Shown in pieces: positions 44,600-53,909 of a stretch of DNA of 64,000 nt; within the stretch, counting starts at the first letter, position 1, and every line of letters starts with the position of its first letter. Under the pieces are notes generated by a model. That model was not told the DNA's origin. It saw only the letters and a program-made list of their open reading frames with translations, and searched no databases. A program made the position numbers and the translations under genes. Source of the stretch: Serratia marcescens (GTDB lineage Bacteria; Pseudomonadota; Gammaproteobacteria; Enterobacterales; Enterobacteriaceae); assembly GCF_029846115.1 (NCBI RefSeq), contig NZ_JARVZZ010000001.1, positions 930,001 through 994,000 on the forward strand, read 5' to 3'.

Positions 44600-45850
44600 T
44601 TAGCCTTCCTGATGCGCGCGTTCGATCTCTTCCGCCAGGATCGCCACGCCGCGCTCGATTTTCTCCGGGTCGGGCACGTAGTTCATGCGCATGCACTGGT
44701 GGGTGTGCGGCCAGTCGTGCTCCAGCCCCGGGAAGAAGTAGTGGCCCGGCACCATCAGCACGCCGCGTTTTTTCAGGCGCTGATACAGCACCTCGGTGGT
44801 GATCGGCAGATCTTTGAACCACAGCCAGAGGAAGATAGCCCCTTCCGGTTTGTGGATCAGGCAGCGCTCCGGCGACAGGTAACGGCGAATAATCTCGATG
44901 GTGTGCTCGACGCGCTGTTTGTAGAACGGGCGAATTACCTCGTTCGACAAGCGCAGCAGATCGCCGCGCGCGATCATTTCCGTCGCCATCGCCGGCCCCA
45001 TGCTGCCCGGCGACAGGCTGATGATGCCGTTCATGTTGGTCAGCGCGGTGATCACCTTCTCGTCGGCGATCACGATACCGCAGCGTGAGCCCGGCAGGCC
45101 GAGCTTGGACAGGCTCATGCACAGGATGGTGTTCGGGTTCCACAGCGGCGTGGCGTCGCTGAAGATGATGCCGGGAAACGGCACGCCGTAGGCGTTGTCG
45201 ATCACCAGCGGAATATCGCGCTGCTGCGCCAGCAGGTCGAGCTTCATCAGCTCTTCGTCGGTGATCACGTTGCCGGTCGGGTTGGTCGGCCGTGAAACGC
45301 AGATCATACCGATGTCGTCGCCGATAGTGAGGTGTTCGAAATCAACGTGATACTTGAACTGACCGTCCGGCAGCAGCTCGATGTTCGGTTTGGCGGAGAC
45401 GAACAGCCCTTCGTCCAGCCCGGCGTCGGCATAGCCGATATATTCCGGCGCCAACGGGAACAGCACGCGGCGACGCGAACCGTCGGCGTAGCGGCCGGCG
45501 AACAGGTTGAACAAGTAGAAAAACGCGCTTTGGCTGCCGTTAGTCAGTGCAATATTCTGTGGCGAAATCTCCCAGCCGAGCTCGTCGCGCAGCAGATTGG
45601 CCAGCGCTTTCAGCAACGCGTCCTTGCCTTGCGGGCCGTCGTAGTTGCACAGCGCTTCGGTCAGTTTGCCCTGGTCGAGCATCTCCTGGCACAGCTGTTT
45701 GAAGTAGGCTTCCATCTCAGGGATCTGCGCCGGGTTGCCGCCGCCGAGCATGATGGCACCGGGGGTGCGCAGGCCTTCGTTCAGGTCGTCCATCAAACGG
45801 GTAATGCCCGCATAACGGGTAAATTTTTCGCCGAAAAGTGAGAAAGTCAT
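44600..45850 (-). CDS. avtA: AvtA, valine--pyruvate aminotransferase
   Basis: PLP enzyme that exchanges amino groups between alanine/pyruvate and valine/2-ketoisovalerate, 416 residues. The PLP lysine is in SLSKLGLPGSRCGIV; NYDGPQGKDALL and SRPTNPTGNV are other cofactor-site motifs. ATG at 45850 (MTFSLFGEKFTRYAGIT) matches E. coli; an upstream extension of 38 codons is not conserved. It is divergent from nothing here and shares orientation with malS, as in E. coli. Confidence 0.95.
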   Translation of the reverse strand: MTFSLFGEKFTRYAGITRLMDDLNEGLRTPGAIMLGGGNPAQIPEMEAYFKQLCQEMLDQGKLTEALCNYDGPQGKDALLKALANLLRDELGWEISPQNIALTNGSQSAFFYLFNLFAGRYADGSRRRVLFPLAPEYIGYADAGLDEGLFVSAKPNIELLPDGQFKYHVDFEHLTIGDDIGMICVSRPTNPTGNVITDEELMKLDLLAQQRDIPLVIDNAYGVPFPGIIFSDATPLWNPNTILCMSLSKLGLPGSRCGIVIADEKVITALTNMNGIISLSPGSMGPAMATEMIARGDLLRLSNEVIRPFYKQRVEHTIEIIRRYLSPERCLIHKPEGAIFLWLWFKDLPITTEVLYQRLKKRGVLMVPGHYFFPGLEHDWPHTHQCMRMNYVPDPEKIERGVAILAEEIERAHQEG

Positions 45851-45985
45851 AGGTGTAGCAGTACTGTTTCTTAGCAGGTAATCGCCCACCATACCGCCAG
45901 ACAAATCCCGCTGCAATGCGGCCGACAAATCGACCAGTGGGCACAAATTTCTCTCCTTGGCCAATTTTCAGCATATTACGCTAGA

Positions 45986-48049
45986 TTATTGTGACCGTTC
46001 GCCGGCCCATACCACCATCACCTTATCGTCGCCGAGCCGGCGGCTGAAGGCATAGTAGGCGGCGCCCGGCTGCGGGGTTTGCACGCCGCCGCCGATCGCC
46101 GGATGGCGAGCGCGGAACTGCCCCAACCGCTGCCAGTGGGCCAGCAGCGGGGCTTTTTCTCCCTGCAGCTCACGCCAGTTCATGTCGGAGCGGGTACCCT
46201 GCAGTGGATCGGAACCGGCTGGGCCGAGCGGACGGCCGCTTTCATCGCCGTAGTAAATCTGCACCGCGCCCGGTGCCAGCAACAACAGGTTCGCCGCCCG
46301 CTGTTGCAGCGGCAGCGAGCCTTTGGCGTCGCTGGCGAAGAACAGCCGGGTGTCGTGCGAAGAGAGGTAGCTCAGTACGTTGAAATCCTGCAGCCGTTCG
46401 GCCATCTGCCGGTAGGTGGCGTCGATATCGGCAAAGCAGCCCAACGCCTGCGACGCCTGATCCTGGAAATCGAAGTTGATCATCGCGTCGAAGCCGTTTT
46501 GGTAATAATCGCTTTTCATCACCCCGTGGCCCCAGGCCTCGCCGGTCATCCAAAACGGCGCATCATCCAGCGCCTGTTGCGGATGCTCCGCTTTCCACGC
46601 CGCCAATGCCGCCGTGGCACGCTGTTTCAACAGCGCCAGCGTCGGTTTTTCCACGTGCTTGGCGGTGTCGACGCGGAAACCGTCGATGCCGTAATCGCGC
46701 ACCCACTGGCTGAGCCAGACGGTCAGGTAATCGCGGGTAGTGGCGCCGGGCATGTCGTGTGCGGCGGTGTCGGGCTTGTGGCGGTAGAACAGCGGCAGGC
46801 CGCTGGCGCCGGTCGCTTCGGTTTTGATGTCCGGCAGGAAGGCCAGCGACATCGTCAGATCGTCATAGCCCGGCGAGCCATAGTCGCCGATGTCGGTGCG
46901 GATCCAGTTTTTCCCCCACCATTGGCGCCAGCCCGCCTTGTCGCTGAAGTTGATGTAGTCGTTGAAGCTGTGCCAGTTTTGCCCTGGCCCGGGGCGCCAG
47001 TCGCCCCAGTTTTTCCCCAGGGTTTTCTCCACCTCCGCGCCTTGCAGATACAGCGAGCCGAAGTGGAACGCCTGCATATCCGCCAGCGTGGCGTAGCCGA
47101 CGTGGTTCACCACCACGTCGAACAGAATACGAATGCCGCGCCGATGCGCCTGCTCGACCAGTGTGCGCAGCGCCTGTTCGGTGCCCATGTTGGCGTCGAG
47201 GCGAGTCCAGTCCAGCGCGTAATAGCCGTGATAGGCGTAATGCGGGAAATCACCTTTGGTGCCGCCGCCAACCCAGCCGTGGATCTGCTCCAGCGGCGAG
47301 CTGATCCATAAGGCGTTGACGCCCAGCTGCTGCAGATAATCCAGCTTCTGCGTCAGGCCGGCCAAATCGCCGCCGTGAAAGGTGCCTATTTCCTGCAGGC
47401 CGTCGCTGCGGCGCCCGTAGCTGTGGTCATTGGCCGGATTGCCGTTTTCAAAGCGATCGGTCAGCACGAAGTAGACCGTGGCGTTATGCCAGCTGAACGC
47501 CGCCGGTTTCGCCGTGGCGGCGGATTCCAGCAGCAACAAACCGCCGCTGGCGGCGGCGGGCTGCAGCGTGATTTTCCCCTGGCTCACCTGCGCCGTTTGG
47601 CCGGAATAGAAATCGCGCAGCGTTTCGCCTTCGGCGAAAGTGGAGGCGACGTCGACCGTGACCGGCTTGCCGTCCCAGCGCGGGCAGCTGCGGACGGCAA
47701 CGGTGGCACTTTCCGGCGCGCTGTGCAGGCTGAGCTGCAGCGTCGGCGTGCCGCTGCGCGTGTCGATGCGCACCTGATAGTCGCCGGCGCGGAACTGCCG
47801 CCAGTTGACCGGCGGATGAGTGCCGCAGGGCTGCAGCGACAGCGTCTGGTTAAGTTTCACCGCCTCGGCCGGCTGCCAGCAGTGATTATCCTGATACAGC
47901 CGCAGCGGCAGCTGGCCTTTGGGCAGCGCGGCCTGGCTGGCGAACAGCCCGGCGGCAGTTTCGTCGAAGGCCGGGAAACCCGGCAGCGTCCAGCCGGCCA
48001 GCGCCGAAGGCGACAGCAGTATCAACAAGGGCAGAGGTAACCGTTTCAT
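45986..48049 (-). CDS. malS: MalS, periplasmic alpha-amylase
   Basis: Cuts long maltodextrins in the periplasm, releasing mainly maltohexaose; 687 residues. The signal peptide is MKRLPLPLLILLSPSALA. The GH13 regions are visible: FDVVVNHVG (region I), GFRVDTAKHVEK with the catalytic Asp (region II), MTGEAWG with the acid Glu (region III) and LSSHDTRLF (region IV). Belongs to the MalT regulon in E. coli; MalT-box-like sites lie upstream. Confidence 0.95.
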   Translation of the reverse strand: MKRLPLPLLILLSPSALAGWTLPGFPAFDETAAGLFASQAALPKGQLPLRLYQDNHCWQPAEAVKLNQTLSLQPCGTHPPVNWRQFRAGDYQVRIDTRSGTPTLQLSLHSAPESATVAVRSCPRWDGKPVTVDVASTFAEGETLRDFYSGQTAQVSQGKITLQPAAASGGLLLLESAATAKPAAFSWHNATVYFVLTDRFENGNPANDHSYGRRSDGLQEIGTFHGGDLAGLTQKLDYLQQLGVNALWISSPLEQIHGWVGGGTKGDFPHYAYHGYYALDWTRLDANMGTEQALRTLVEQAHRRGIRILFDVVVNHVGYATLADMQAFHFGSLYLQGAEVEKTLGKNWGDWRPGPGQNWHSFNDYINFSDKAGWRQWWGKNWIRTDIGDYGSPGYDDLTMSLAFLPDIKTEATGASGLPLFYRHKPDTAAHDMPGATTRDYLTVWLSQWVRDYGIDGFRVDTAKHVEKPTLALLKQRATAALAAWKAEHPQQALDDAPFWMTGEAWGHGVMKSDYYQNGFDAMINFDFQDQASQALGCFADIDATYRQMAERLQDFNVLSYLSSHDTRLFFASDAKGSLPLQQRAANLLLLAPGAVQIYYGDESGRPLGPAGSDPLQGTRSDMNWRELQGEKAPLLAHWQRLGQFRARHPAIGGGVQTPQPGAAYYAFSRRLGDDKVMVVWAGERSQ

Positions 48050-48122
48050 GGCTCTCCTTACGCGCGGCAGGAAGCGTTTTTTCTCAGGGTAGCGCCCAGT
48101 GTGGCAAACGGTGAAAAAATGG

Positions 48123-48155
48123 CCTCCTCCCTGCGGGGGTTTTTCGGGGAGGAGA
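48123..48155. promoter_or_regulatory. Two MalT-box-like sites in inverted orientation
   Basis: The minus strand of 48123-48132 reads AGGGAGGAGG and the plus strand of 48146-48155 reads GGGGAGGAGA; each differs by one base from GGGGA(T/G)GAGG. They lie 74-106 bases upstream of malS and 90-122 bases before the small ORF at 48245. The same bases also form an 8-bp inverted repeat, so a hairpin is an alternative reading. Confidence 0.45.
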
Positions 48156-48244
48156 GGAAGGGCGGAGCGTTTTCGGATTGATTCGGCTTGGCTTTGCGCA
48201 CGCGCTGCGGCAGATTAAACGATGAACATCAAAGGAGGTTAGCG

Positions 48245-48397
48245 ATGACGGACAAAAACTGGCGAGAAGAGATCGTTCAGGCAATTCAGGATGCCGAATT
48301 GCAGCGCTTCGCCGAAGAACATCAGCTGCAGGCGCTGTTCGCGCCGCAGCAGGAAGAGCAACACGGCCGGTTATCTGCAGACCACCGGCCGCGCTGA
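48245..48397 (+). CDS. Small hypothetical protein, 50 residues, divergent from malS
   Basis: Begins MTDKNWREEIVQAIQDAELQ, is mostly helical and charged (amphipathic pattern), has no membrane segment, and ends HGRLSADHRPR. The evidence for translation is the perfect AAAGGAGG ribosome-binding site seven bases before ATG; a longer in-frame ORF from 48188 lacks one. Its stop is one base from the stop of convergent ghrB. No family is recognised. Confidence 0.6.
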   Translation: MTDKNWREEIVQAIQDAELQRFAEEHQLQALFAPQQEEQHGRLSADHRPR

Positions 48398-48398
48398 G

Positions 48399-49376
48399 TT
48401 ATTTCCGCAACAGCTGCGGGTTGACGCAGTTTTCTTTCACCGTGCCGGTCAGCGCGGCGATCAGGTTATCCACCGCGCAGGCGGCCATGCCGTAGCGCGT
48501 TTCATGGGTGGCGGAGCCGATGTGCGGCAACGCCACCACGTTCGGCATGCTGAGCAGCGGCGAGTTGGCCGGCAGCGGCTCTTTCTCGAACACGTCCAAC
48601 CCGGCGGCGTGGATCACGCCGTTTTGCAGCGCTTCGATCAGCGCCTGCTCATCCACCACCGGCCCGCGGCCAGCGTTGATCAGAATGCCGCTTTTCTTCA
48701 TTTTCGCCAGCTGATCGCGGCCGATCATGTGGAAGGTTTGTTCGGTCAGCGGCAGCGTGATGCACACGAAATCCGACTCGGCCAGCAGGGTATCCAGATC
48801 GCAGCGGCGCGCGTTAAAGCGCTGCTCCGCTTCTTCGTGCATACGGCGGGCGTTGTACAGCACCGGCATGCCGAAGCCGAAATGCGCGCGCTGCGCCAGC
48901 GCCAGGCCGATACGCCCCATGCCGAGGATACCGATGGTTTTATGGTGCACGTCGACGCCGAACCAGTCCGGCCCGATGCTGCCGCGCCATTCGCCGGCCT
49001 TCACCCGCTCCGCCACTTCCACCACCCGGCGCGCGGTGGCCAGTACCAGGCTCATGATGGTGTCGGCGACGGTTTCGGTCAGCACCGTCGGGGTGTGCAT
49101 CAGCAGCACGTTATGGGCGTTGAGCGCCTCGACGTCGAAGTTGTCGTAGCCGACGGAAACGGTCGAGGCCGCGCGCAGTTTGGGCGTCTGCTGCAGGAAG
49201 GCTTCGTCAATTTTACCGCCGGAACCGATGATCCCTTCGGCCTGCTGCAGCGCCTGGCGCAGTTCGTCGCGGTTCTCCGGCTGCAGGCCGTTGAAGGCGT
49301 GCACGGTGAAGTGCTGTTCCAGACGTTCATGCAGATCGGCGGGCAGGCTTTTGTACAATACGATAGAAGGCTTCAT
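48399..49376 (-). CDS. ghrB: GhrB/KguD, 2-ketoaldonate (2-ketogluconate) reductase
   Basis: A 325-residue NAD(P)H-dependent D-2-hydroxyacid dehydrogenase. The Rossmann motif is [16 protein letters not shown], and catalytic Arg-Glu-His residues appear in [19 protein letters not shown] and [11 protein letters not shown]. In E. coli GhrB reduces 2-ketogluconate, glyoxylate and hydroxypyruvate. Here it ends a ketogluconate cluster, where the same type of enzyme (KguD) reduces 2-keto-6-phosphogluconate. ATG at 49376 matches E. coli. A hairpin with GGGGGC arms (49399-49415) in the gap after the transporter gene may damp its expression. Confidence 0.9.
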   Translation of the reverse strand: MKPSIVLYKSLPADLHERLEQHFTVHAFNGLQPENRDELRQALQQAEGIIGSGGKIDEAFLQQTPKLRAASTVSVGYDNFDVEALNAHNVLLMHTPTVLTETVADTIMSLVLATARRVVEVAERVKAGEWRGSIGPDWFGVDVHHKTIGILGMGRIGLALAQRAHFGFGMPVLYNARRMHEEAEQRFNARRCDLDTLLAESDFVCITLPLTEQTFHMIGRDQLAKMKKSGILINAGRGPVVDEQALIEALQNGVIHAAGLDVFEKEPLPANSPLLSMPNVVALPHIGSATHETRYGMAACAVDNLIAALTGTVKENCVNPQLLRK

Positions 49377-49449
49377 CACGAACTCCAGCTGGGCCAAAGG
49401 GGGCATGGCGCCCCCCCGGTTGGGTTAACAGAGAGAAAGTATAACCGGA

Positions 49450-50718
49450 TCAAGCCAATTGCGGCTGGATCTCGTTGCGGGCGGGTTTGACGATCAGCGT
49501 CAGCACCACCGCCACCACCAGTGCGATGGCCATAAACATGTAAGAGGCCGCCGGGCTGCCTGTGGCGCCATTCAGATAGCCTACGAACCACGAACCGAAG
49601 AACGACCCCAGCGCGCCCATGCTGTTGATCAGCGCCATGGCGCCCCCGGCAACGTTTTTCGGCAGCATTTCCGGAATGATGGCGAAGAACGGCCCGTAGG
49701 GGGCGTACATCGCGGCGCCGGCGACCACCAGCAGGCCGTAGGAGATCCAGAAGTGGTTGGTGCCGACGGCGTAAGAGCCGAAGAACGCCAGCGCGCCGAT
49801 CAGCAGCAGCGGCCAGACGAACAGCTTGCGGTTTTGCATTTTGTCCGACGCCCAGGAGACCACGATCATGGCGATGGTCGCCGCCAGGTAAGGCACCGCG
49901 GACAGCCAGCCGGCTTCCACCATGCCCATCTGCATGCCGCTGCGCAGGATGGAAGGCAGCCACAGCACGAAGCCGTACACGCCGATGCTCCAGGCGAAAT
50001 ACTGCACGCACAGCAGGATCACGTTGCGCGAACGGAAGGCTTCGCCGTAGTTGCGCACGGCCTTGATGCCTTTCTGCTCTTCGTCCAGCTGCTGTTGCAG
50101 CGCCTGTTTCTCCTCGGCGCTCAGCCAGCCGGCCTGCGCCGGTTTGTCTTTCGCCAGCACCCACCAACAGAACGCCCAGATAACCGCCGGAATGCCCTCG
50201 ATGATGAACATTTCACGCCAGCCGAAGGCGTGGATCAGGTAGCCGGACACCACCGACATCCACAGCACCGTCACTGGGTTGCCGAGGATCAGGAAGGTAT
50301 TGGCGCGTGAGCGCTCCGATTTGGTGAACCAGTTGCTGATGTAGATCAGCATTGCCGGCATCACCGCCGCTTCCACCACGCCGAGGATAAAGCGGATGGC
50401 GGCCAGCATCGGGATATTGCTGACCACGCCGGTCAGCGAGGCGCAGCCGCCCCACAGGATCAGGCACCAGAAGATCAATTTCTTGACGCTGCGGCGTTCG
50501 GCGTAGATGGCGCCGGGAATTTGGAAGAAGAAATAACCGAGGAAAAACAGCGCGCCCAGCAGCGAGGCCATGCCTTTGGTGATGCCGAGATCTTCATTGA
50601 TGCCGGCGGCAGAGGCGAAGCTGAAGTTGGCGCGATCGAGATAGGCCAGGCTGTAGGTGATAAACACGATGGGCATGATGTACCACCAGCGTTTGGCCGC
50701 GACAGTCGCTTTGTTCAT
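49450..50718 (-). CDS. kguT: KguT-like MFS transporter for 2-ketogluconate
   Basis: A 422-residue major facilitator of the anion:cation symporter (ACS) family with 12 predicted helices; the N-terminal motif ITYSLAYLDRANFSFA is typical of sugar-acid carriers. The 2-ketogluconate assignment comes from its place between reductase, kinase and epimerase-like genes, as in the Pseudomonas kgu operon. Substrate by sequence alone would be a hexonate or related acid. It is 140 bases from kguK. Confidence 0.82.
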   Translation of the reverse strand: MNKATVAAKRWWYIMPIVFITYSLAYLDRANFSFASAAGINEDLGITKGMASLLGALFFLGYFFFQIPGAIYAERRSVKKLIFWCLILWGGCASLTGVVSNIPMLAAIRFILGVVEAAVMPAMLIYISNWFTKSERSRANTFLILGNPVTVLWMSVVSGYLIHAFGWREMFIIEGIPAVIWAFCWWVLAKDKPAQAGWLSAEEKQALQQQLDEEQKGIKAVRNYGEAFRSRNVILLCVQYFAWSIGVYGFVLWLPSILRSGMQMGMVEAGWLSAVPYLAATIAMIVVSWASDKMQNRKLFVWPLLLIGALAFFGSYAVGTNHFWISYGLLVVAGAAMYAPYGPFFAIIPEMLPKNVAGGAMALINSMGALGSFFGSWFVGYLNGATGSPAASYMFMAIALVVAVVLTLIVKPARNEIQPQLA

Positions 50719-50858
50719 GTTCAGTATCCTTCAGTGGTGTTGCATCCCCTTCGCCCGGCACGCTGGGCATGCAAGACGACGGGGCAGATGCTCTCCCGAC
50801 GCGTCCCGGTTGTAGGGCCAGAGGCTGACGTCATGCGGAGAAGTCGTTTTTTTTATTG

Positions 50859-51827
50859 TTATTCGGCCAGCGCCGCGCGGGTTGGCAGGCCTTCGCTGTC
50901 GCCGATGGCCTGGATCGCCAGCGAGCCGATTTTGTTGCCGCGCTGCACCGCCTGTATCAGCGTTTTACCTTCCAGCAGGGCGCTGAGGGTGCCGACGGCA
51001 AAGCCGTCACCGGCGCCGACGGTATCCACCACGTTGTCGACCTTGACCGCGGCCACTGCCGCCTTGTCGCCGGCGGCGGTTTTAAACCAGGCGCCGTCCG
51101 GGCCGGTTTTGATGATCACCGCCTGCACGCCGTGTTCCAGATAGAAATCGGCGATGCCTTCCGGCGTCGATTGGCCGGTGAGGATCTGCCCCTCTTTCAG
51201 CCCCGGCAGCACCCAGTCGGCGGCGAACGCCAGCTGGTTCAGCTGCTCGATCATCACCTCGCGGCTGGGCCACAGCACCGGGCGCAGGTTGGGGTCGAAC
51301 GAAATGGTTTTGCCCATGGCGCGCATCTCGCGCGCCGCATGGTGGCACAGCGCCAGCGACTGGCTGGACAGCGCCGCCGCCACGCCGCTCAGGTGCAGGT
51401 GGCGCGCGGAACCGAAATACTCACGGTCGAAATCGGCGACCGACAGGTGGCTGGCCGCCGAGCCTTTGCGGAAGTATTCCACGCTGGGATCGGTACCATC
51501 GGTGGTTTTGGATTTCACCTGAAAACCGGTGGGATAGTGGCCGTCGACCGTCACCTGCCGGTAGTTGATGCCTTCTTTTTTCAGCTGCTGCAGGGTGAAG
51601 CGGCCGAACGAATCGTTGCCGACGCGGCTGACCCAGCCGACGTTCATGCCCAGACGCGCCAAGCCGATCGCCACGTTCAATTCGGCGCCGGCGATGCGTT
51701 TGGTGAAGGTTTCCACTTCCGCCAAATCGCCGGTTTGCGCCGCCACGAACATCGCCATGGCTTCGCCCAGCGTGACCACATCCAGGGGCGCCTGCTGCGC
51801 CGTCGTTGCCGTTAACGTTGTCATCAT
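50859..51827 (-). CDS. kguK: KguK, PfkB-family 2-ketogluconate kinase
   Basis: A 322-residue sugar kinase. PfkB signature 2 is DTVGAGDGFAVGTLSALL with the catalytic aspartate, and RIAGAELNVAIGLARLG is signature 1. It resembles 2-keto-3-deoxygluconate kinases too, but the neighbours favour phosphorylation of 2-ketogluconate. ATG at 51827 (MMTTLTATTAQQ) is chosen because GGAG lies seven bases upstream and kguE ends five bases before; upstream in-frame extension lies inside kguE. Confidence 0.82.
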   Translation of the reverse strand: MMTTLTATTAQQAPLDVVTLGEAMAMFVAAQTGDLAEVETFTKRIAGAELNVAIGLARLGMNVGWVSRVGNDSFGRFTLQQLKKEGINYRQVTVDGHYPTGFQVKSKTTDGTDPSVEYFRKGSAASHLSVADFDREYFGSARHLHLSGVAAALSSQSLALCHHAAREMRAMGKTISFDPNLRPVLWPSREVMIEQLNQLAFAADWVLPGLKEGQILTGQSTPEGIADFYLEHGVQAVIIKTGPDGAWFKTAAGDKAAVAAVKVDNVVDTVGAGDGFAVGTLSALLEGKTLIQAVQRGNKIGSLAIQAIGDSEGLPTRAALAE

Positions 51828-51831
51828 GGGG

Positions 51832-52584
51832 TTACTCCGCACGCAAAATATTGACGTAATGGCGGGTGACGGCTTCCAGATCATCGCCCTGCAACGGGAA
51901 TTCGATGCCGCGCGGCGCATCGTGCGGCAGGCGGGCCAGCAGATCGCGCCAGCTGCCGTCGGTATCGTCCAGCGCGACGGCGCGCCAGCCGCGCGGGCCT
52001 TGGGTGGCGGCTTTGACGTGCACGTAACCGACGTGGCGGGCCAGGCGCTCGGCGGCGGCGAAGGCGTCTTGCCCCACCCACAGCCAGTTGGCCATATCGA
52101 AGGTCATGCTGACCGGCAGGTGGCTATCTTCCGCGGCGTGGAAAAAGGCGTTCAGCATCGACAAAATGCCGCAGTCCGGCGTCTGATCGTTTTCGACCAC
52201 CAGTTTGACCGGGTGTTGCTCCAGCGCCACTTTCAGCTCGGTAAAATCGAAGCCGGGGCGGAAATGGCCGAGGGACAGTTTCAGCTGGCGCGCGTTCAGC
52301 GCCTGTGCTTCTGCCAGCAGCGCCGGCAGGTTGGGGTTCAGCGTATGTTGCGGGGTGAACAGCGCCTCAGGGGCGGAGTAGACGGCGAACAGCTGTTGGC
52401 GTTCAATCTCTTGCGCCAGGGCCGGCAGGCTGTCCAATTCGCCGGCGGCGAACAGTTCGCGGCGGATTTCCACCCCGTCGGCGCCTGCTCCGGCGATGAT
52501 GGGTAACAGCGCGCGCTGGCCGCCGTGTTGTTTGACGGTATCGGTGCCGTAGGCGCCGGTGACCACGATGATTTCTGTTTTCAT
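51832..52584 (-). CDS. kguE: KguE-like sugar isomerase/epimerase-family TIM-barrel protein
   Basis: A 250-residue protein of the xylose-isomerase-like (AP endonuclease 2) fold. Metal-site residues are suggested by GVEIRRELF, LVVENDQT, TFDMANWLW and YVHVKAA. It is the first gene of the cluster, behind TCAGGAG. The role of KguE in ketogluconate catabolism is not well defined in any organism. Confidence 0.78.
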   Translation of the reverse strand: MKTEIIVVTGAYGTDTVKQHGGQRALLPIIAGAGADGVEIRRELFAAGELDSLPALAQEIERQQLFAVYSAPEALFTPQHTLNPNLPALLAEAQALNARQLKLSLGHFRPGFDFTELKVALEQHPVKLVVENDQTPDCGILSMLNAFFHAAEDSHLPVSMTFDMANWLWVGQDAFAAAERLARHVGYVHVKAATQGPRGWRAVALDDTDGSWRDLLARLPHDAPRGIEFPLQGDDLEAVTRHYVNILRAE

Positions 52585-52637
52585 TTTGACTCCTGAGGCG
52601 GCATAGTCGCCGCCGCTGCTGTTACCGGTACGTTAAA

Positions 52638-52651
52638 TGGAACCGGTTCCA
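52638..52651. promoter_or_regulatory. PtxS-like operator of the kgu operon
   Basis: TGGAACCGGTTCCA is a perfect 14-bp palindrome, 54 bases upstream of kguE. From memory the Pseudomonas PtxS operator is TGAAACCGGTTTCA; the site here differs by one symmetrical change in each half. The gene for a LacI-type regulator lies directly upstream. Confidence 0.85.
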
Positions 52652-52675
52652 GCGAAAAGCGAGAGAGTGTAAAAA

Positions 52676-52691
52676 TATGATCGCAATCACG
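52676..52691. promoter_or_regulatory. Possible CRP site of the kgu operon
   Basis: TATGA-N6-TCACG (52676-52691) matches the TGTGA-N6-TCACA consensus at 8 of 10 positions. It lies upstream of the PtxS-like palindrome relative to kguE, as expected for activation with catabolite control. Confidence 0.5.
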
Positions 52692-52750
52692 AAGCTGAGC
52701 AAAAAACAGCCGATGAGGGCGGGGCGAGCAACGGCCCCGGAGAGGGTGGG

Positions 52751-53785
52751 TTAGCGGGTGGTGGAGCCGCGGACGATCAGCTCACCGGAGAACATCTGCT
52801 CGCCGCTGGGGGCGGCCAGGCCCTGAATGCGCTGCACCAGCCGCTCCAGCGCCGCGTGCCCCATTTGGTAGGTGGGCTGTTTTAGCGTGGTGATGCCGAC
52901 GCCCGCCAGCTCCGCCCACTCCAGTTCGTCGAAGCCCAGCAGGCCGATGTCGTTGCCCCACTGGATGCCGAGCCGGCGCATGGCGCGCGCCACCTGCAGC
53001 GTCAGAGCGCCGTTGGCGGAGATCACCGCCTTGCGCATGCCGCGATGGCGGCCGCTGAAATCGCTCAGTACCTGCTCCAGCTTCTGCCGATCGTTGAGCG
53101 GCGTTTCGGCCTGCTCCGCCAACAGCGTGGGGTGCTGCGCCATGGTATGTCTGAAAGCGTGCAGGCGTTCGAGACGGGTATTGACCGTACCGAGCGGCTC
53201 GCTGAGGAACAGGATCGCTTCGAAACCTTGTTGCAGCAGGTGTTCGGTGGCGACGGTGGCGGCTTCGCGGTTGTTCAGGCCCACCACGTCGCAGGCGAAG
53301 TCGGGGATTTTGCGGTCGATCAGCACCATTGGCAGCATCGACTGTTGCAGTGTGGATAACGCTTCCTCGCGCATGCCGACCGCGTTGACCACGATGCCTT
53401 CCACCCGGTAACTGCTGAGCAGCTGCAGGTAGTGCTGTTCCTGATTGACTTCGTTGTTGGTGTTACACACTAGCAAGGTAAAGCCGTGCTGGCGGCAGGC
53501 GGCCTCGATGCCGCGCATCACGTCCACCGAATAGGGGTTGGTGATATCGGCGAGGATCAGGCCGATCAGGCGGGTCTGGCCGCCCTTCAGGCTGCGCGCC
53601 ATTTGGCTTGGCCGGTAGTCGAGCTGCTGGATCGCCTGTTCGATGCGCTGTTTGAGATCGTCGGAAAGCAGGTGTTGTTCACCATTCAGATAGCGCGACA
53701 CGCTGGTCTTGCCGGTTTTGGCGATGCTGGCCACATCGCTGATGGTGGCGCGCCCTGAGGCGCGCGTTGCCTTGCCTGTGCTCAC
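52751..53785 (-). CDS. LacI-family regulator (PtxS-like), probable repressor of the kgu operon
   Basis: A 344-residue protein. The helix-turn-helix is ATISDVASIAKTGKTSVSRYLNGEQ (residues 13-37), with the hinge YRPSQMARSLKGG, then a periplasmic-binding-protein-like effector domain starting TRLIGLILADITNPYS. Location before kguE and the 14-bp palindrome in between support local regulation by 2-ketogluconate; in Pseudomonas, PtxS responds to this ligand. Confidence 0.85.
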   Translation of the reverse strand: MSTGKATRASGRATISDVASIAKTGKTSVSRYLNGEQHLLSDDLKQRIEQAIQQLDYRPSQMARSLKGGQTRLIGLILADITNPYSVDVMRGIEAACRQHGFTLLVCNTNNEVNQEQHYLQLLSSYRVEGIVVNAVGMREEALSTLQQSMLPMVLIDRKIPDFACDVVGLNNREAATVATEHLLQQGFEAILFLSEPLGTVNTRLERLHAFRHTMAQHPTLLAEQAETPLNDRQKLEQVLSDFSGRHRGMRKAVISANGALTLQVARAMRRLGIQWGNDIGLLGFDELEWAELAGVGITTLKQPTYQMGHAALERLVQRIQGLAAPSGEQMFSGELIVRGSTTR

Positions 53786-53909
53786 AGCCGATCCCTCCTG
53801 CGGTTAATTGCCAAGGAGACTACCATACCCGATGTGCGGGCGGGAGTGTTGAAGGGTAAGGAGAAAATCGCAGGGAGGCGGCGGGGCGCCGGTGGCGCCC
53901 CGCACGGGA

